From: Bactrocera neohumeralis
Taxonomy: Eukaryota; Arthropoda; Insecta; Diptera; Tephritidae
Length of the DNA stretch: 64,000 nucleotides
Assembly (NCBI RefSeq): GCF_024586455.1
Contig: NW_026089624.1
Coordinates: 3,005,341-3,069,340 of the forward strand
Direction: 5' to 3'
Numbering within the stretch: the first letter of the stretch is position 1; each line of letters opens with the position of its first letter. The notes beneath the pieces were generated by a model. The model saw nothing but the letters and a program-made list of their open reading frames with translations, made no database searches and had not been told where the DNA came from. Below, in pieces: positions 1 through 11,905 of this stretch. Both the position numbers and the translations under genes were made by a program.

Positions 1-115
1 AGGTATTTTGTTTCTAAACCTTTCCCGATCCACAACAAACAACCTTTAAAAATTTCATCAAGATTGGTTCAACCGTTCTCTTAGTGTTACTAACAAACTC
101 ACTTACGATCTATTA
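1..115. repeat. Helitron-type terminal fragment
   Basis: The stretch reading ccacaacaaacaacc, then atttcatcaagattgg, then gttactaacaaac matches pieces seen at 31985-32040 and 36500-36530 next to Helitron sequences. It looks like the terminal part of a Helitron whose body lies outside the window. No coding sequence remains. Confidence 0.45.
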
Positions 116-2449
116 AATTATAAATGAAAAATTTGTTATTCCAATTTTTTCATTATTTTCAATGAAAAATAATATTCTTAAAAGTAAAATCATTTCGAAA
201 ATGAGAAATAAGGCAGCCACATTTAAATTGAACTTTGAGTGGAAACTCATCATTGGGGATTTTCCCTTAATATTAAAATCAATGAGTATAATATGAAATT
301 TGCAAAAGCGCGCCCAATGCGTTACGTACCAGCAAACTTTAATTAAGATTCAGGAGACGATTTTAATGAATGCCAATTCTTGCCTTTTTCATTAATTAAT
401 AAGGCGATAATGAACATTTTCCTTTTTAATTAGCTACTATCAGAATAATAATACAAAAATCTCCATCATTCATTGAAACAATTACATAATTGTGGAAAGT
501 GATTTGTATCACATTATTAATTGAATGAAAAATAAAAAGTAAAAATTTCCATCAATTATTGGCACAAATATGAAGAATTTTTGTTTATTCTTCCATTAAC
601 CATTCATTTGAAAATAAAAAAAATTGATTGTTAGATATTGTGATGATATACTATATCATTCAACATCAAACTAATCTCCCATGCTGCTTCAATTTCGACA
701 AGCACAAAATTTCACGATCGGGCAAAGCTACCCATTATCTGATCGTCACTGGTCACTGTGATAGCAAACAATGCAGTAATCCTTTATATTGTTATCTGGA
801 TGAAGAACCCGAAGAAGGAGATTGTTTTATGACTATTAGGATTATTGTAGGTAAAATTATTATTTGTAGGTAAAAAATAATCCTTGAATTTTCATTGTAG
901 ACCTAATTGTTCTTTAAATACTAATAAATTAATGATATCAATGACAATGTGTCCATCTGCGTATGCGTGGATTCCCATGGATCGATGTGGCCGTACTTTT
1001 CTTCATTTTCGACATTCGTTAAGAAAATTCAAATGAATTAGAATTCATCATTCGATTAATTGATGAAGGTAACTAGGTACACTCTCATGTAATTAGGAAA
1101 GAATAGATTTAGGGACAAGCAAATGTGTATCGGAATGTAACATTATTTATAAAAATGTATAAATAAACCGTCTTGAACTTTCACGCAGATATTCGGGGTT
1201 TAATGTTGACTATTTCAACAACCTGAATATTTGATGTCTTATTTCACTCAGTTATAAAAAAGTTAGCTATGTAATGTAAAGGAGATTCTAAAAATGAGAT
1301 ATTTGAACGTCTTAAAAATTGATATTTTATTCTGATTTGACATTCGCTTGATTTTGCATTTATTTCTCTTTCATTACGTGCGACCGTTAATTACCTTTTA
1401 ATAAGTGACTTTTCATTGAACGGAGAGTAGTATAAGTACGTCCATCATTGTAAGTTTTTTCATCTCCTTGTATGCTCATTAGACTGTGCCAAATAAATAC
1501 AATATTTATTTTTCGGTCCCATATCAAAATTTCGTTGAGAGTCACGAAAAAAAATTGTGTCAAAATTTGAGCCCTTTATCTTAATTTTTCAGTTAGCGCT
1601 CGCAAAAATAAGAATTTTTGCCAAAAAATATTTTTTTTCATTCATTTTTTGGTTATAGATAATTTAAAATACCAAATATAAAAAAACCCTTGCTATGGTT
1701 TTGTAGGAAATTAAATTCTCTACAAAAATTATCCTTTCTCGAATTTATAGAATCAACACCGTTGTTTTTATTGCTCATTCAATTACAATTTGTTCTATGA
1801 TTTTTATTTTCAATTATTGATAAACACTTATTAAACTTCTTTCCAACGAAAAAAACAAACTAAATCAATTTTCTAGGAGTGTTTATGATCTAAACAAGTA
1901 GTTTTTATACTTTAATAAATGTGAATTCTCTTAAGCTGTTAATATTTTTTATTTTTGAAATAATGAATTTTATGCTAATTTTATCTTTTTTTGCTTTTGT
2001 CCTTATTATTGTGTCAAAGCTTAAAAAAATTCATGTTTAGAGTCAGAATACAGTCAGTTGTGGAATACAAATCTTCGATTTTATGAAAAATCATTGGTGT
2101 GTTAATAGAAATAGATAATTACTACAAACAAAATATCTTAAAAAGCTTACATTAAGTAAAGAAATGATAGTCTATTGTCAATTCTCCAAAAGAAACAGAT
2201 GTATCAGATAAAGCTTGACTTAAGACTGAAAAAATATCATTGTGATTAGATATTTAAATAATAATATTTCAGAAAAATTAGATTTTAATGTCTTGTCAGC
2301 AAATACGAAGTTTATAATAATTACCATGTTCATAAGTATCATTTTCTATTGGTTCAAGAGGAAAACTCTTATCTTCTACGTCATCTGGTAGAGGTGTTAT
2401 CCGGCCTTTACTTTTTTTTACTAACAAAAAAAGTTCTTCAGGACAGGAG
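116..2449. other. AT-rich DNA without a recognisable gene
   Basis: The block is AT-rich with many homopolymers. Apart from the short coding-like stretch at 628-873 I see no gene, inverted repeat or tandem array. It is probably decayed intergenic or intronic repeat sequence. Confidence 0.5.
628..873 (+). pseudogene. Short coding-like fragment of unknown family
   Basis: An open frame of about 80 codons whose middle part has a protein-like composition unlike the surrounding AT-rich DNA, with cysteine pairs (GHCDSKQC) and an acidic stretch (DEEPEEGD). It has no ATG at its 5' end, no visible splice sites and no neighbours that explain it. The Cys pattern loosely recalls a zinc-binding segment found in uncharacterised invertebrate repeat-encoded proteins, but I cannot name the family. 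It may be chance. Confidence 0.2.
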
Positions 2450-2872
2450 TTATCAGATATATTTATCTTTTTTGCGTCTTATATCAAATAATTCATCCAA
2501 TTTATTGGTACATTTTTTTATTTTCAACCGATGAAACTCAGAATGTTTTTTAAATCGACTTTTATCTAAATTTCTCCATTCTGTAAAAAGCGTTTAGATT
2601 TTTGTGATAGCATGTTGTTTTTATATAAGTGTTATGTTCATAACACTCAAAATCTCTTGAACTTCTTCTATAACCTCGGCAGCACATTCACGAATTGTTT
2701 TCTTTAAGATCTTGTACTTAAACATGAAATAATTAAAAACATCTCCATTTTTAGGCAGTTTGCGTGATGGCAAATTATTATGAACGGCACCAAAAAGATA
2801 ATTTGAACTATTTTCCGACATAAGTAATATATCTTTACAAAACAAATAACAATAAATATCCACAGATCTCAA
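2450..2872 (-). pseudogene. Decayed repeat-encoded ORF (LP..G.V...TIRE / LDELFDI type)
   Basis: The minus strand reads an N-terminal piece with SRKLPKNGDVFNYF, TIRECAAEVIEEV and EILSVMNI, hits a stop, then continues in the same frame with KQHAITKI, EWRNLDKSRFKKHSEFH and KCTNKLDELFDI. That order (LPxKxxV, TIRExA, IPT-like, K-H-I-KI, EWR-L-K, LDxLFDI) resembles an uncharacterised protein family abundant in aphids, cnidarians and other invertebrates and probably spread by mobile elements; this is from memory, not a search. A further open stretch in another frame (PEELFLLVKK, about 2340-2450) may be its continuation. The copy is clearly dead. No terminal repeats were found. Confidence 0.4.
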
Positions 2873-3205
2873 ATTATAGAATAGAAACTAGTCAGCTAAT
2901 GCAGCCAATTTCATCAAATCAGCTGTGACACATACATACTTATACTAACGACATCTATGAGGTCATTTTGTAGTTGTACACTGGCGGGGTTATATAACTG
3001 CCGTTTCAAGTTACAAGCTCTATACCAGAATCCTTTGACGCATAAAAAGGTCCAAAAAAGATATATCTTATAAATTTTACATCATAAATAATTTATAAGT
3101 CCGCGAGACTTATAAATAAAAATTGTAAAAAGATTAACCTTTTTGTCTTCATTATATTTGTTAATAAAATTATTTTTATCTTTTACTGTACCATATAACA
3201 ATCAA
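2873..3205. other. Non-coding spacer
   Basis: AT-rich sequence between the decayed ORF and the Helitron start. I see no gene or repeat structure in it. Confidence 0.5.
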
Positions 3206-5508
3206 TCTATATATATATAATTAAGTCCGTATATGTACGTCGTCGAACTAAACATAAACGCGTGGTGCGATTTCAACCAAACTTATACACTACGCAGGCA
3301 GTGGCCCAAGTATGGTTTATATGAAGTTTGGTTGAAATCCGATAACGCATGTGTGTGCGGTGCGTATGTGAAGTGAGTGTGTTTTTGCCGCAGGCATTTT
3401 TTGTACCGCATACAGCATTCATTACCCTACAAGAACACTGACAGTCAGCTTAACGTACAATTGACTGTCAGAGCTTAAAGAAATTCAGTCAGCGCGCAGA
3501 ACAAAGTTTCTATCATTTTCTTAAGGGCCTAGTGAAAAAACTGATGTAAACAAACGCATGCGTGTGAGCTTGCATCTCTCTTTAACACACTGGTATTCGG
3601 AATTAAATCATTATATATCTCTAATGCTTACTCTCATGCTTTTTCTTGGTTCATTGCTGACCACAAATCTGTCAAAGCTGAAAATTGTCAATAATGACTG
3701 AAAAGCTAACATAGCTGCAATTTGTCATTTATGACTGTAAATCTTTCAATGATGACCCTTTTTTTTGTTCATATTAGTTTTATCTTCATTCATTTATAAT
3801 CTGAATATTAAAATAACATTTATGTCAAAAATGTTGTAAAAAATTAATATAACTCGGAACCATTGGCAACATTAATTTCAGCAATAATGCCGCAATCAAA
3901 AAATTTTTTGGAAAATATCCAAATGTATAATTCGTGCTTTAAAATGACTTCCTTGGGAGCGACGAATGTAATACGAAATAATTTCATGTCGACATTTAAG
4001 GTAATTTCGGCTCTGGGAATTTCGAATGAAGCATACAGCGACATTCCAGAACTTTTCACAAGTTCTAATCAATCATACTTTGCCTTACAATTTCATGTGG
4101 TGTTCTAAATATTAATTCACCATGTACGAAAGATGGGAAATGCACGAAGCGGTATCCCAGAGATTTGATTTCCGAGACAATTAATGGAAATGATGGTTAG
4201 CCATTGTATCGCCGACGCTCAACAGATGATAACGGCAAATCAGTCAATCTGCGAGTCAATAATCAAGATATTACTGTTGATAATAGGTGGGTTATATGTT
4301 ATCAGTAGCAAAGAGGCAGTTTGGAAATTATTATCGTTCCCAATTCATGAGCGAAATCCGGCAGTTATTCATTTGTAAGTACATTTGGAAAATGGACAAC
4401 GTGTATATTTCACAGTTGATACTGCACAGCGAATTGCAGAGCGACCACCATCAACTACATTATAATCACAAGTACCAACAAATTAAACTTGGAATGCATC
4501 TGGAAAGAAATGGAACAGACGTAAGCAAGGAAGACCAGTTCACGGTTATGCTGGTATTTTTGAAAGTGATGCCATTGGACGTCTCTACACAGTGCATCCC
4601 AGTCATGCTGAATGTTTTTATTTGCGTCTATTATTGATTCATGTTCGTGGGCCTACATCATTTTTGAGTTTGTAAAGAGTTAACGGCCTACAGTGTCACA
4701 CTTTTCGTCAAGCATGTCAGGAATTGCATTTACTGGAAGATGATAATCACTCGGATGCGACACTTAGGGATGCATCAGCAACAGGTTCTCCTCATCAAAT
4801 ACGAACATTATTTGCTATTATTATTGCAACATGTTTTCCATCTGATCCATTGCAATTATGGGAAAATTTTAAGGATTTTATGACCGAAAACATTTTGCAT
4901 CGTATGCACCGAATTGCAGGAAATAACGATTTAATGATTACAGTTGAAATGTTTAATGAGGCAATGATTATCATTGAAGATATTTGTTTGGTAATTGCAA
5001 ATAAAGCATTGACACAATTGGGTTTGCCAGCTACAAATCGACCAATGCATGATGCATTCAATCGAGGAGTAAATCGTGAAAAACAATATGATTTCAATGA
5101 GTTGACCACATTTATAAACTTGAATTTGCATAAATTGAATCCAGAACAGAGACACGCATATGATACCATAATGGAAGCAGTACGAAACGAAACTGGAGGA
5201 ATGTTTTTTTTAGACGCTCCAGGAGGAACTGGCAAAACATTTCTGATTTCCTTGCTATTAGTGACTATAAGATCACAGAGTAATATAGCATTGGCACTTG
5301 CATCGTCTGGAATAGCAGCGACGTTATTAGATGGTGGTCGGACAGCCCATTCTGCACTTAAATTACCACTGAATATGAATGTAAATGAAAATCCCACCTG
5401 TAATGTTTCCAAAAATTCAGGAATGGACAAAGTCTTGCAACAATGCAAATTAATAGTGTGGGATGAATGTACAATGGTCCATAAGAAATCAGTGGAAGCG
5501 TTAGACAG
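3206..5508 (+). mobile_element. Helitron A, 5' end to scaffold gap
   Basis: The element starts with TCTATATATATATAATTAAG just after an A, as expected for a Helitron 5' terminus (TC start, A/T target, no target duplication). About 640 bases of non-coding leader follow, with a tgacagtc/gactgtca stem near 3437-3472, and then a decayed Rep/helicase gene on the same strand. The 3' end is lost in the 100-N gap at 5509. It is a different family from Helitrons B and C, whose 5' ends read TCTCTATAA. Confidence 0.75.
3850..5508 (+). pseudogene. Helitron Rep/helicase pseudogene
   Basis: A Helitron transposase joins a rolling-circle Rep nuclease to a Pif1-type helicase. Fragments appear in the right order on the + strand. 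Around 3880-4010 there is IQMYNSCFKMTSLGA and NFMSTFKV from the Helitron N-terminal domain. Around 4290-4460 there is EAVWKLLSFPIHERNPAVIH, then LENGQRVYF from Rep. At about 4630-4720 comes HVRGPTSF, after which the frame is open to the gap. The helicase shows Walker A DAPGGTGKT (5213-5239) and Walker B-like IVWDECTM (about 5450-5475). Frameshifts and stops before 4724 kill the protein, while the helicase half (4724-5508) is uninterrupted. The rest of the helicase is missing beyond the gap. Confidence 0.8.
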
Positions 5509-5608
5509 NNNNNNNNNNNNNNNNNNNNNNNNNNNNNNNNNNNNNNNNNNNNNNNNNNNNNNNNNNNNNNNNNNNNNNNNNNNNNNNNNNNNNNNNNNNN
5601 NNNNNNNN
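5509..5608. other. Scaffold gap, 100 N
   Basis: Exactly 100 N, the usual placeholder for a gap of unknown length. It truncates the Helitron A helicase gene. Confidence 0.95.
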
Positions 5609-5960
5609 ATTATGATAGTATGTCGTATATATATGTACATACATATGTACTTATATAGCATATATTTATACAAACATATTCACATATGAAATTATATTAT
5701 AGTATTAAACAAAATAAATATTTAAAAAATAGCTCTTTTTCGTACATTAACTACAATTATTGATTTGGAAATAGCATAATTTAATTAGAATATTATCAGT
5801 TTTGCATGTATTCATAAAAATACGCGAAATGATAATCATATCAACTAATATGTGATATGATATGATTATTTCTGAGCATAATTTTCAGTGAATGCTCAAC
5901 TCTGTTCACGCGCCACTGTTAAGATTTCTCCTTCTGATCTTGCTGTGGTGAAACCAGGGT
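5609..5960 (+). repeat. Interspersed repeat shared with 36000-36410
   Basis: This block and 36000-36410 share, in the same order, the acatacatatgt-rich start, the segment around aaaatagcataatttaatta, and a conserved end with ttctgagcataattttca and gttcacgcgccactgtt. Both copies lie beside Helitron sequence, so this may be a Helitron tail or a separate repeat. It contains no coding sequence. Confidence 0.6.
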
Positions 5961-5967
5961 TCTCATT

Positions 5968-8033
5968 TACTACTCCGTAGCAGCAAAATTTCTAAAATTA
6001 TTGCTATGCTATCGCTGCCGCTCTCACTTTGTCGGGAGCCGCAGCATAGCCTTAGAATAACAATGTAAAGTATGTGCTCTACTCTGCTCCGAGTTTTGTT
6101 AGGTAAAAAACTGTAGCTGGAGCGGGAGCAAAAAATTAAATTCTGCGCTATGCTCTGGCGTAGCGGTAGCAAAAAATTGGGAGCGGTAGCACAGCAGAGC
6201 AAATGAAAATTTTCATGTGCTACACCTCCCGAATGTGTTTGTTGTTTTTTTTTTCTTTTTTGCTATTTTCTGGCATAATATTTGAATTAATTTAATAATT
6301 CAAACAAAACAATGTTATGTAAATCATTTTGGCACTTGTTGCGTCAAGTGCCTTTATAAATCTAAAATCAAATATTTTAAGAAATATATTAATAAAGTGA
6401 ATTAGATATTAATTGAATAAATTATAAATTTTCTTTTATTATGTAAAATATTTTGCAATTTTATATTACCAAAAACATCATCTATTCCAAATGTATTACA
6501 ATACTCAATTACTATGAATTTTCGAAATTAATTTTAACTATGTACACATAGTTTCCTCCTTTATATATACATTAGGGTGTTTTTTTTTGAACTATTAATT
6601 TTTTTCAGTCCCGTCACGAAATTTCCTTGGAAATACCCCAAAAAAAAATTTCCTGAAAATTTTAGCCCTAAATATTAACATTAAGAACTGGACCGAGGCA
6701 TGTAAAAATTTTCCATAGAAAATACACTACAATCCTGATTTTTATCTTTAAATTCCTACAGATCAGAGGTATTTTATGGCATCGCTTTGACTTTAGACGC
6801 ATGTTTCTCAGAATTGTTCACTCTACAAAAGTGCCCAGAGCAACAAAGTCGAAACTCACACCGGCGAGGTATCTGATTTTTCCGCGAAATTAGCATTTTT
6901 TTGTATAACTGACAAGAGCTATAGCGTTTAAAGTCCCGATGCCATAAAATTCCCGCATTTAATTTTTCAAGAGCATTTTTATATGTGCGGAAGAAATTGC
7001 GGGAATATAGCGCGGGAATTCCCGCAATTGTTTTATTGAAGGAAACATGAATGACGGGAATTCCCGCAATTTACGCGAATGTGTTAATCCATTGCACTGT
7101 GTATTTGCAGATCTATTCTACCATTCCCAATATTTAGTAATTTTATAATTTTTTAGGAAGAATTAGTTTGAAATTGTACTTCAATGAATATTGCAAAGAA
7201 TCGAAAAGATTTCTGTATATCTAAAATTATAATAAACCTTTTTATCAACACTCCAATTATTCCAACGTTAGATATCGCGTTTGGTTTGTTATGAATGCAT
7301 TTGCGTCCTTGACCAATAATCTAGCAAAGTATCCGCAGTGCCTTGACGATGAAAATTCCAATCCAATTTTTTGTTGTGATATTAAATATATCGGACGGGC
7401 TCGTCTTAAAAAAAAACTACCTGGTTAAGAAGCAAAATCAGTATAACCCATATACTAAGCATGTTTGGAAATGAAAATTTTTACTTATTTCTTTCTAGTT
7501 TTGAATTACTAAAATTTTCAAATGATTCTTACATAAATTTTGAACAAATGCTTATGATTTGAAATATAATTTTTGTATTTATAAGCTGCATTGAATTTTA
7601 GCATAAAGAGATAACCTGTATCCTATGTCCTTACCCTGCTTCTAAACTACCTCCCCACCAATTTTAAGCCAAATCGGTTCAGCCGTTCTTGAGTTATAAA
7701 CGATTTTCTTTTATATACCAACTTGTATCATACTTGTAAATGCCAGAAAATAGCAAAAAAGAAAAAAAAAACAACAAACACATTCGGAAGCTGTAGCACA
7801 CGAAATTTTTCATTTGCTTGCTGTGCTACCGCTCCCACTTTTTGCTACCGCTACGCCAGAGCATAGCGCATAATTTAATTTTTTGCTCCCGCTCCAGCTA
7901 TAGTTTTTTACCTAACAAAACTCGGAGCAGAGTAGAGCAAATACTTTACATTGTTATGCTAAGGCTATGCTGCGGCTCCCGACAAAGTGAGAGCGGTAGC
8001 AAGAGTAAAATGAAATGCTACGAGAGTAGCGTA
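5968..8033. mobile_element. Foldback-like element with ~280-bp inverted ends
   Basis: The left end (5968-6276) and right end (about 7741-8033) are inverted copies of each other, from tgccagaaaatagcaaaaaag at the inner edge of the right arm to the ctactccgtagca / tgctacgagagtagc outer ends. The arms are built from reiterated short motifs such as gagcggtagc, ctcccgctcc and ctcggagcagag, as in foldback elements. The open frames inside the arms (5963-6202 minus, 7818-8063 plus) are mirror shadows of the arms, not genes. The interior has no transposase and carries a Helitron-like repeat (7420-7722) and short palindromes near 6990-7080. The right end stops about 15 bases before the giant palindrome. 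Confidence 0.65.
7420..7722 (-). repeat. Helitron-like short repeat, copy 1
   Basis: Read on the minus strand, this matches 17092-17460 and 18283-18560. Shared parts include tttataactcaaga, a ggctgaaccgattt variant, aaaattggtg.ggaggta and a downstream AT-rich part with aagcat and acgtaagaatcatttgaaa. It is non-coding and lies inside the foldback-like element. Confidence 0.55.
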
Positions 8034-8866
8034 GTTTTTCAAACGCTGAAATTAAGCAAATAACCATACATCGGATGTTCACGGAGCATAGAGGTTATTT
8101 TTAATCTAATAATTACATAACCCGATAACCATCTTACCTTGCATGCCTAATTGAAAATATTTTAAAAATGATTATAAGCTGTTTACGAGAGTTTCAAACC
8201 CGCATAGCTGCCGTCTGTAAACTACAAATTTGGATCTGAATAGTTATATGGATAAAGTTAATACTACTACAATAGATCTGGAATCACTATCTAAAATATG
8301 AAGACAATACCTAAGAATCCTTGATCCAAATGTAAACAAACTCTTCCTTAAATATAATACCTGCTTATCGAGTTCTGCCCCTCTTGACCGGCTATTTCCG
8401 TTTGGTGGAATGATTGTGAGTCCCCATAGGAGGAACTTGAATGACGAACTTTTTGAACAAATAGTAGTTTTAAAATCAGTTATTTTATTTTTAAAACCTA
8501 TTTGCTTTTTGTATTTAAATACTTTTATTTTAAACTATTTTTCACATCTCTGATAAAATGTCTATATGTCAAAAATGGTTCAACAATTTTTTAGATATCA
8601 TATATAATACTACATATCGGCCAATATGAGAGTTTTTTTTCAATAAAATTGAGAGTGTGTGTTTTTCTTATAACGGTGCGACTTTGTGCTTATAATGAAT
8701 AAAATCGGATGAAAACTTGCCCTAGAACCCAAATAACTCACAAGCCTTATGTACATGAAAGTACTTTCCTGACTTTAATTCTTCCTTGTTTGGTTACAGC
8801 CCAATTTAGCTCTTTCTTACTTCTTTCAGTTTTCTTTGGTTAAGTTTACTTAGAACAATTGTGCTT

Positions 8867-9745
8867 CTCTTCTTCTTAATTGGCGTAGACACCGCTTACG
8901 CGATTATAGCCGAGTTAACAACAGCGCGCCAGTCGTTTCTTCTTTTCGCTACGTGGCGCCAATTGGATATTCCAAGCGAAGCCAGGTCTTTCTCCACTTG
9001 GTCCTTCCAACGGAGTGGAGGTCTTCCTCTTCCTCTGCTTCCTGGAGCCACACTGATAAGGTCCAATCAGTTTGTTGACGGTGGGCTTTAATCTTTCACA
9101 CAATACGCTCGATAGAACCTTATATGCGATGTTCAGGAGGCTAATCCCACGGTAGTTGGCGCAGATTGTGGGGTCTCCTTTTTTATGGATTGGGCATAGC
9201 ACACTTAAATTCCAATCGTTGGGCATGCTTTCGTCCGACCATATTTTACAAAGAAGCTGATGCATGCACCCTATTAGTTCTTCGCCGCCGTGTTTGAATA
9301 GCTCGGCCGGTAGTCCGTCGGCCCCTGCCGCTTTGTTGTTTTTGAGGCGGGCAATTGCTATTCGAACTTCTTCATGGTCGGGTAATGGAACGTCTGCTCC
9401 ATCGTCATCGATTGGGGAATCGGGTTCTTCTTCTCCTGGTGTTGTGCGTTCACTGCCATTCAGCAGGCTGGAGAAGTGTTCCCTCCATAATTTAAGTATG
9501 CTCTGGGCATCAGTCACTAGATCACCTTTGGGGTTCTACAAGAGTATGCTCCGGTCTTGAAACCTTCTGTAAGCCGCCGCATTTTTTCGTAGAATTTTCG
9601 AGCATTACCCCTGTCGGCCAGCTTATCAAGCTCTTCGTACTCACGCATTTCAGCCTCTTTCTTCTTCTGTCTGCAAATGCGTCTCGCTTCCCTCTTCAAC
9701 TCTCGGTATCTATCCCATCCCGCACGTGTAGTGGTCGATCGTAAC
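8867..9745 (-). mobile_element. RTE-type LINE, internally deleted, with 14-bp target duplication
   Basis: The insert is flanked by direct copies of gaacaattgtgctt (8853-8866 and 9746-9759) and is missing from the mirror site in the right palindrome arm, so insertion followed arm formation. On the minus strand it reads a pre-RT region (WDRYRELKREARRICRQ, YEELDKLADRGNARKFYEK), a stop, then the reverse transcriptase fingers (IARLKNNKAAGADGLPAEL, PIHKKGDPTICANYRGISLL). After GPYQCG it jumps to the protein's C-terminal end (GPSGERPGFAWNIQLAPRSE), so the catalytic centre is deleted. It ends in an aagaagaag tail. The same family occurs at 29641-30180 and 43500-48925. Confidence 0.85.
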
Positions 9746-9782
9746 GAACAATTGTGCTTACAGACATTAAAATTAATATATA

Positions 9783-10687
9783 CAAGGTCTGTCGCAAAAG
9801 AAACAGGACTGTTAAAAAACAAAAACAACAAAAAATTAATATTTTTCAAAAGTTATATTATTTTATTCAAAGTAGTTTCCTTGTACTTCGATGCAGCGTT
9901 TAGCCCGGTCAATTAGCATTTCAAATGAGTATTTGAGGTCATTTTTGGGAATGCTCTTGAGAATATCGGTCGTCGCCTTTTGGGTAGCTGAAATGTCCTG
10001 AAACCAGTGTCCTTTCATGGGCAAATGAAGTTTTCAAAATAGGTAGAAATCACAGGGTGCCAGATCAGGTGAGTAGGGTGAGTGATTAATGGTTAATATG
10101 GAGTTTTTTGTCAAAAAACCAGTGACAAGCGTCGACCGATGACACGGCGCATTATCGTGCAACAGGCGCCAGGACCTCGCCTTACGGTATTGTGATCGAG
10201 CACGACGAATGCGTGACAAAATACGCTTCATAACATCAAGGTAAAACACAGCATTAATCGCTTGGTCAGGTGGGACGAACTCTCGGTGTACAATACCCTC
10301 GGACTCGTAAAAACAAATAGGCATTTATTTTTGACTTCTGAAGACGACCGACTTCTGATCGTCACAGAGGTCCTCTGGAATCGCTTAAACCACTCATGCA
10401 CATTATTACGGGATAGGCACTGATCACCATAAACTTGTTTCATCATTTGAAATGTTTCAGTAAACGTTTTCCTAAGTTTAAAACAAAATTTAATATTTGC
10501 TCTTTGTTCAAAAAGCTGCTGTCACTTTTTAATCGATAACATCGATTGTAGTTATCCAATTGTCTTAAAGTTTTTACTTTTAATGTCAACAAGAGATCAA
10601 ACTTTTTATTTCATATACCCACCAATAGGTGGCGCCACCAGAAACAGTTATATTTAAAAAGTTCTGTTTCTTTTGCGGCAGACCTTG
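9783..10687 (-). mobile_element. Mariner A, left-arm copy (905 bp, deleted)
   Basis: The ends CAAGGTCTGTCGCAAAAGAA and its imperfect inverse (ttcttttgcggcagaccttg) are flanked by TA. The minus strand carries an N-terminal DNA-binding part (VYGDQCLSRNNVHEWFKRFQ), an internal deletion, and then the C-terminal catalytic part in another frame (GIVHREFVPPDQ, LLHDNAPCH, SPDLAPCDFYLF) with the last two Asp of the D,D34D triad. The first Asp is lost in the deletion. It pairs base for base with 13395-14299, which has the same length. Confidence 0.85.
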
Positions 10688-11382
10688 TATGTTACATTTA
10701 CAGTACGGTATACGTAATTTTTTCTCTTTAGCAATGCATTTTTTCAGTCTGATTTGACTGAAAGTATTTAACTGATTGAAGGAAAAATTTTTTTCTATTC
10801 TGCTATTGGTTGTAATAATGCCGACAATGGCGTATTTTCGTTATTTCTTTTGAAATACATTTTGTTTCGTATTTCAATTCTTGTATTTCAATGCTTCATT
10901 ACATACGATCCATTTAATTGTATAAGTATTTTCATTTTCAAATTTTACATATCCAATAAATTTAAAAATGTTGGATATTTGTCTTTTTGTTGCCGACTTT
11001 GCCTTTTAACAGCTGTGTTATGCATGTGCCATTCGTAGTGTCAGCCACTACACTTCGTGGACATATATGTACATAAGTATATAAATTATTATGCAATGTT
11101 AGTGTTACACTATGCAAAAAATGTACAGCGAATTTGCAATTGCAAATATGCAAGACCATTTGCACCAGATTGTGAATTGCCCTATTATAGTATTAACATC
11201 ATAGAATTTATTTATAATTAACTAGAGGTTCACGTATTATTGTTACTGATTCATAGAGGTACTATTACTGCCATCTACATATACGATTTCAGTCCCTACC
11301 TTTAAAATTTACGTATACAAATTTGCCAACTGAGGAACTATAAGAGAATTGGTTAAAATGATATACTAATTTTTAGGTGAAG

Positions 11383-11905
11383 CAATTTGTGTTAGTTTAA
11401 AAAATAGATCAAAAAGCTTTCCGTGTGTTAATAAAGCATTGCTTTTTGGGGGAAAAATACTCTTGAATGTGGATCTCCACCAGAGAAATCAACCTTTGTA
11501 ACGAAATTTGCAAAGTTGAAAAGAGGCGAAATGAGCACCGAGGAAAATGAAGGCAGTGGACGCCCTAAAGAGGCGAAAGCTCTGTGCAAAGTGGGTGCCG
11601 CGCAAGTTCATAATCAACGAAAACAACGAATTAATGATTCTGAGAAGTGTTTGAGTGCTCTTTAATCGTAATAAAACCGAAATTTTGGTGTGTGACAATA
11701 AAAACATGGCTTCATAATTTCACACTGGTGTCCAATCGACAGTCCACCCAGTGGGCTGCACATTATGAATCTGTCTTCAAGCTTGGAAAGACGAAAAGTC
11801 GGCTGGCAAGGTTATGACAACAGTGTTTTGGGATGTACGTGGTATAATATTCATCGACTGATTACTGAACCAGTTATAATCCATTGAACTTCGTATTTGG
11901 TTGCA
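11383..11905 (+). mobile_element. Mariner B (cecropia-like), left-arm copy, deleted
   Basis: Broken frames give AFRVLIKHCFLGEKYS, then KLKRGEMSTEENEGSGRPKE, then a deletion joining to LCKVGAA..., then fragments matching SNRQSTQWA and SAGKVMTTVFWDVRGIIFID (the latter read in the mirror copy). These follow the order of a mariner transposase from the N-terminal helix-turn-helix to just after the first catalytic Asp. The conserved DET..HH block is damaged to IKTWLHNFT. The palindrome centre at 12029-12049 lies just downstream, so the 3' half of the transposon is absent. No terminal repeat was identified. Confidence 0.65.

Noticed and set aside
4795..5673. 292-codon frame on the minus strand
   Set aside because: Antisense to the Helitron helicase and partly made of N.
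5963..6202. Open frame on the minus strand, similar to that at 7818-8063
   Set aside because: The two frames are mirror images because they lie in the inverted ends of the foldback-like element; no protein family is recognisable.
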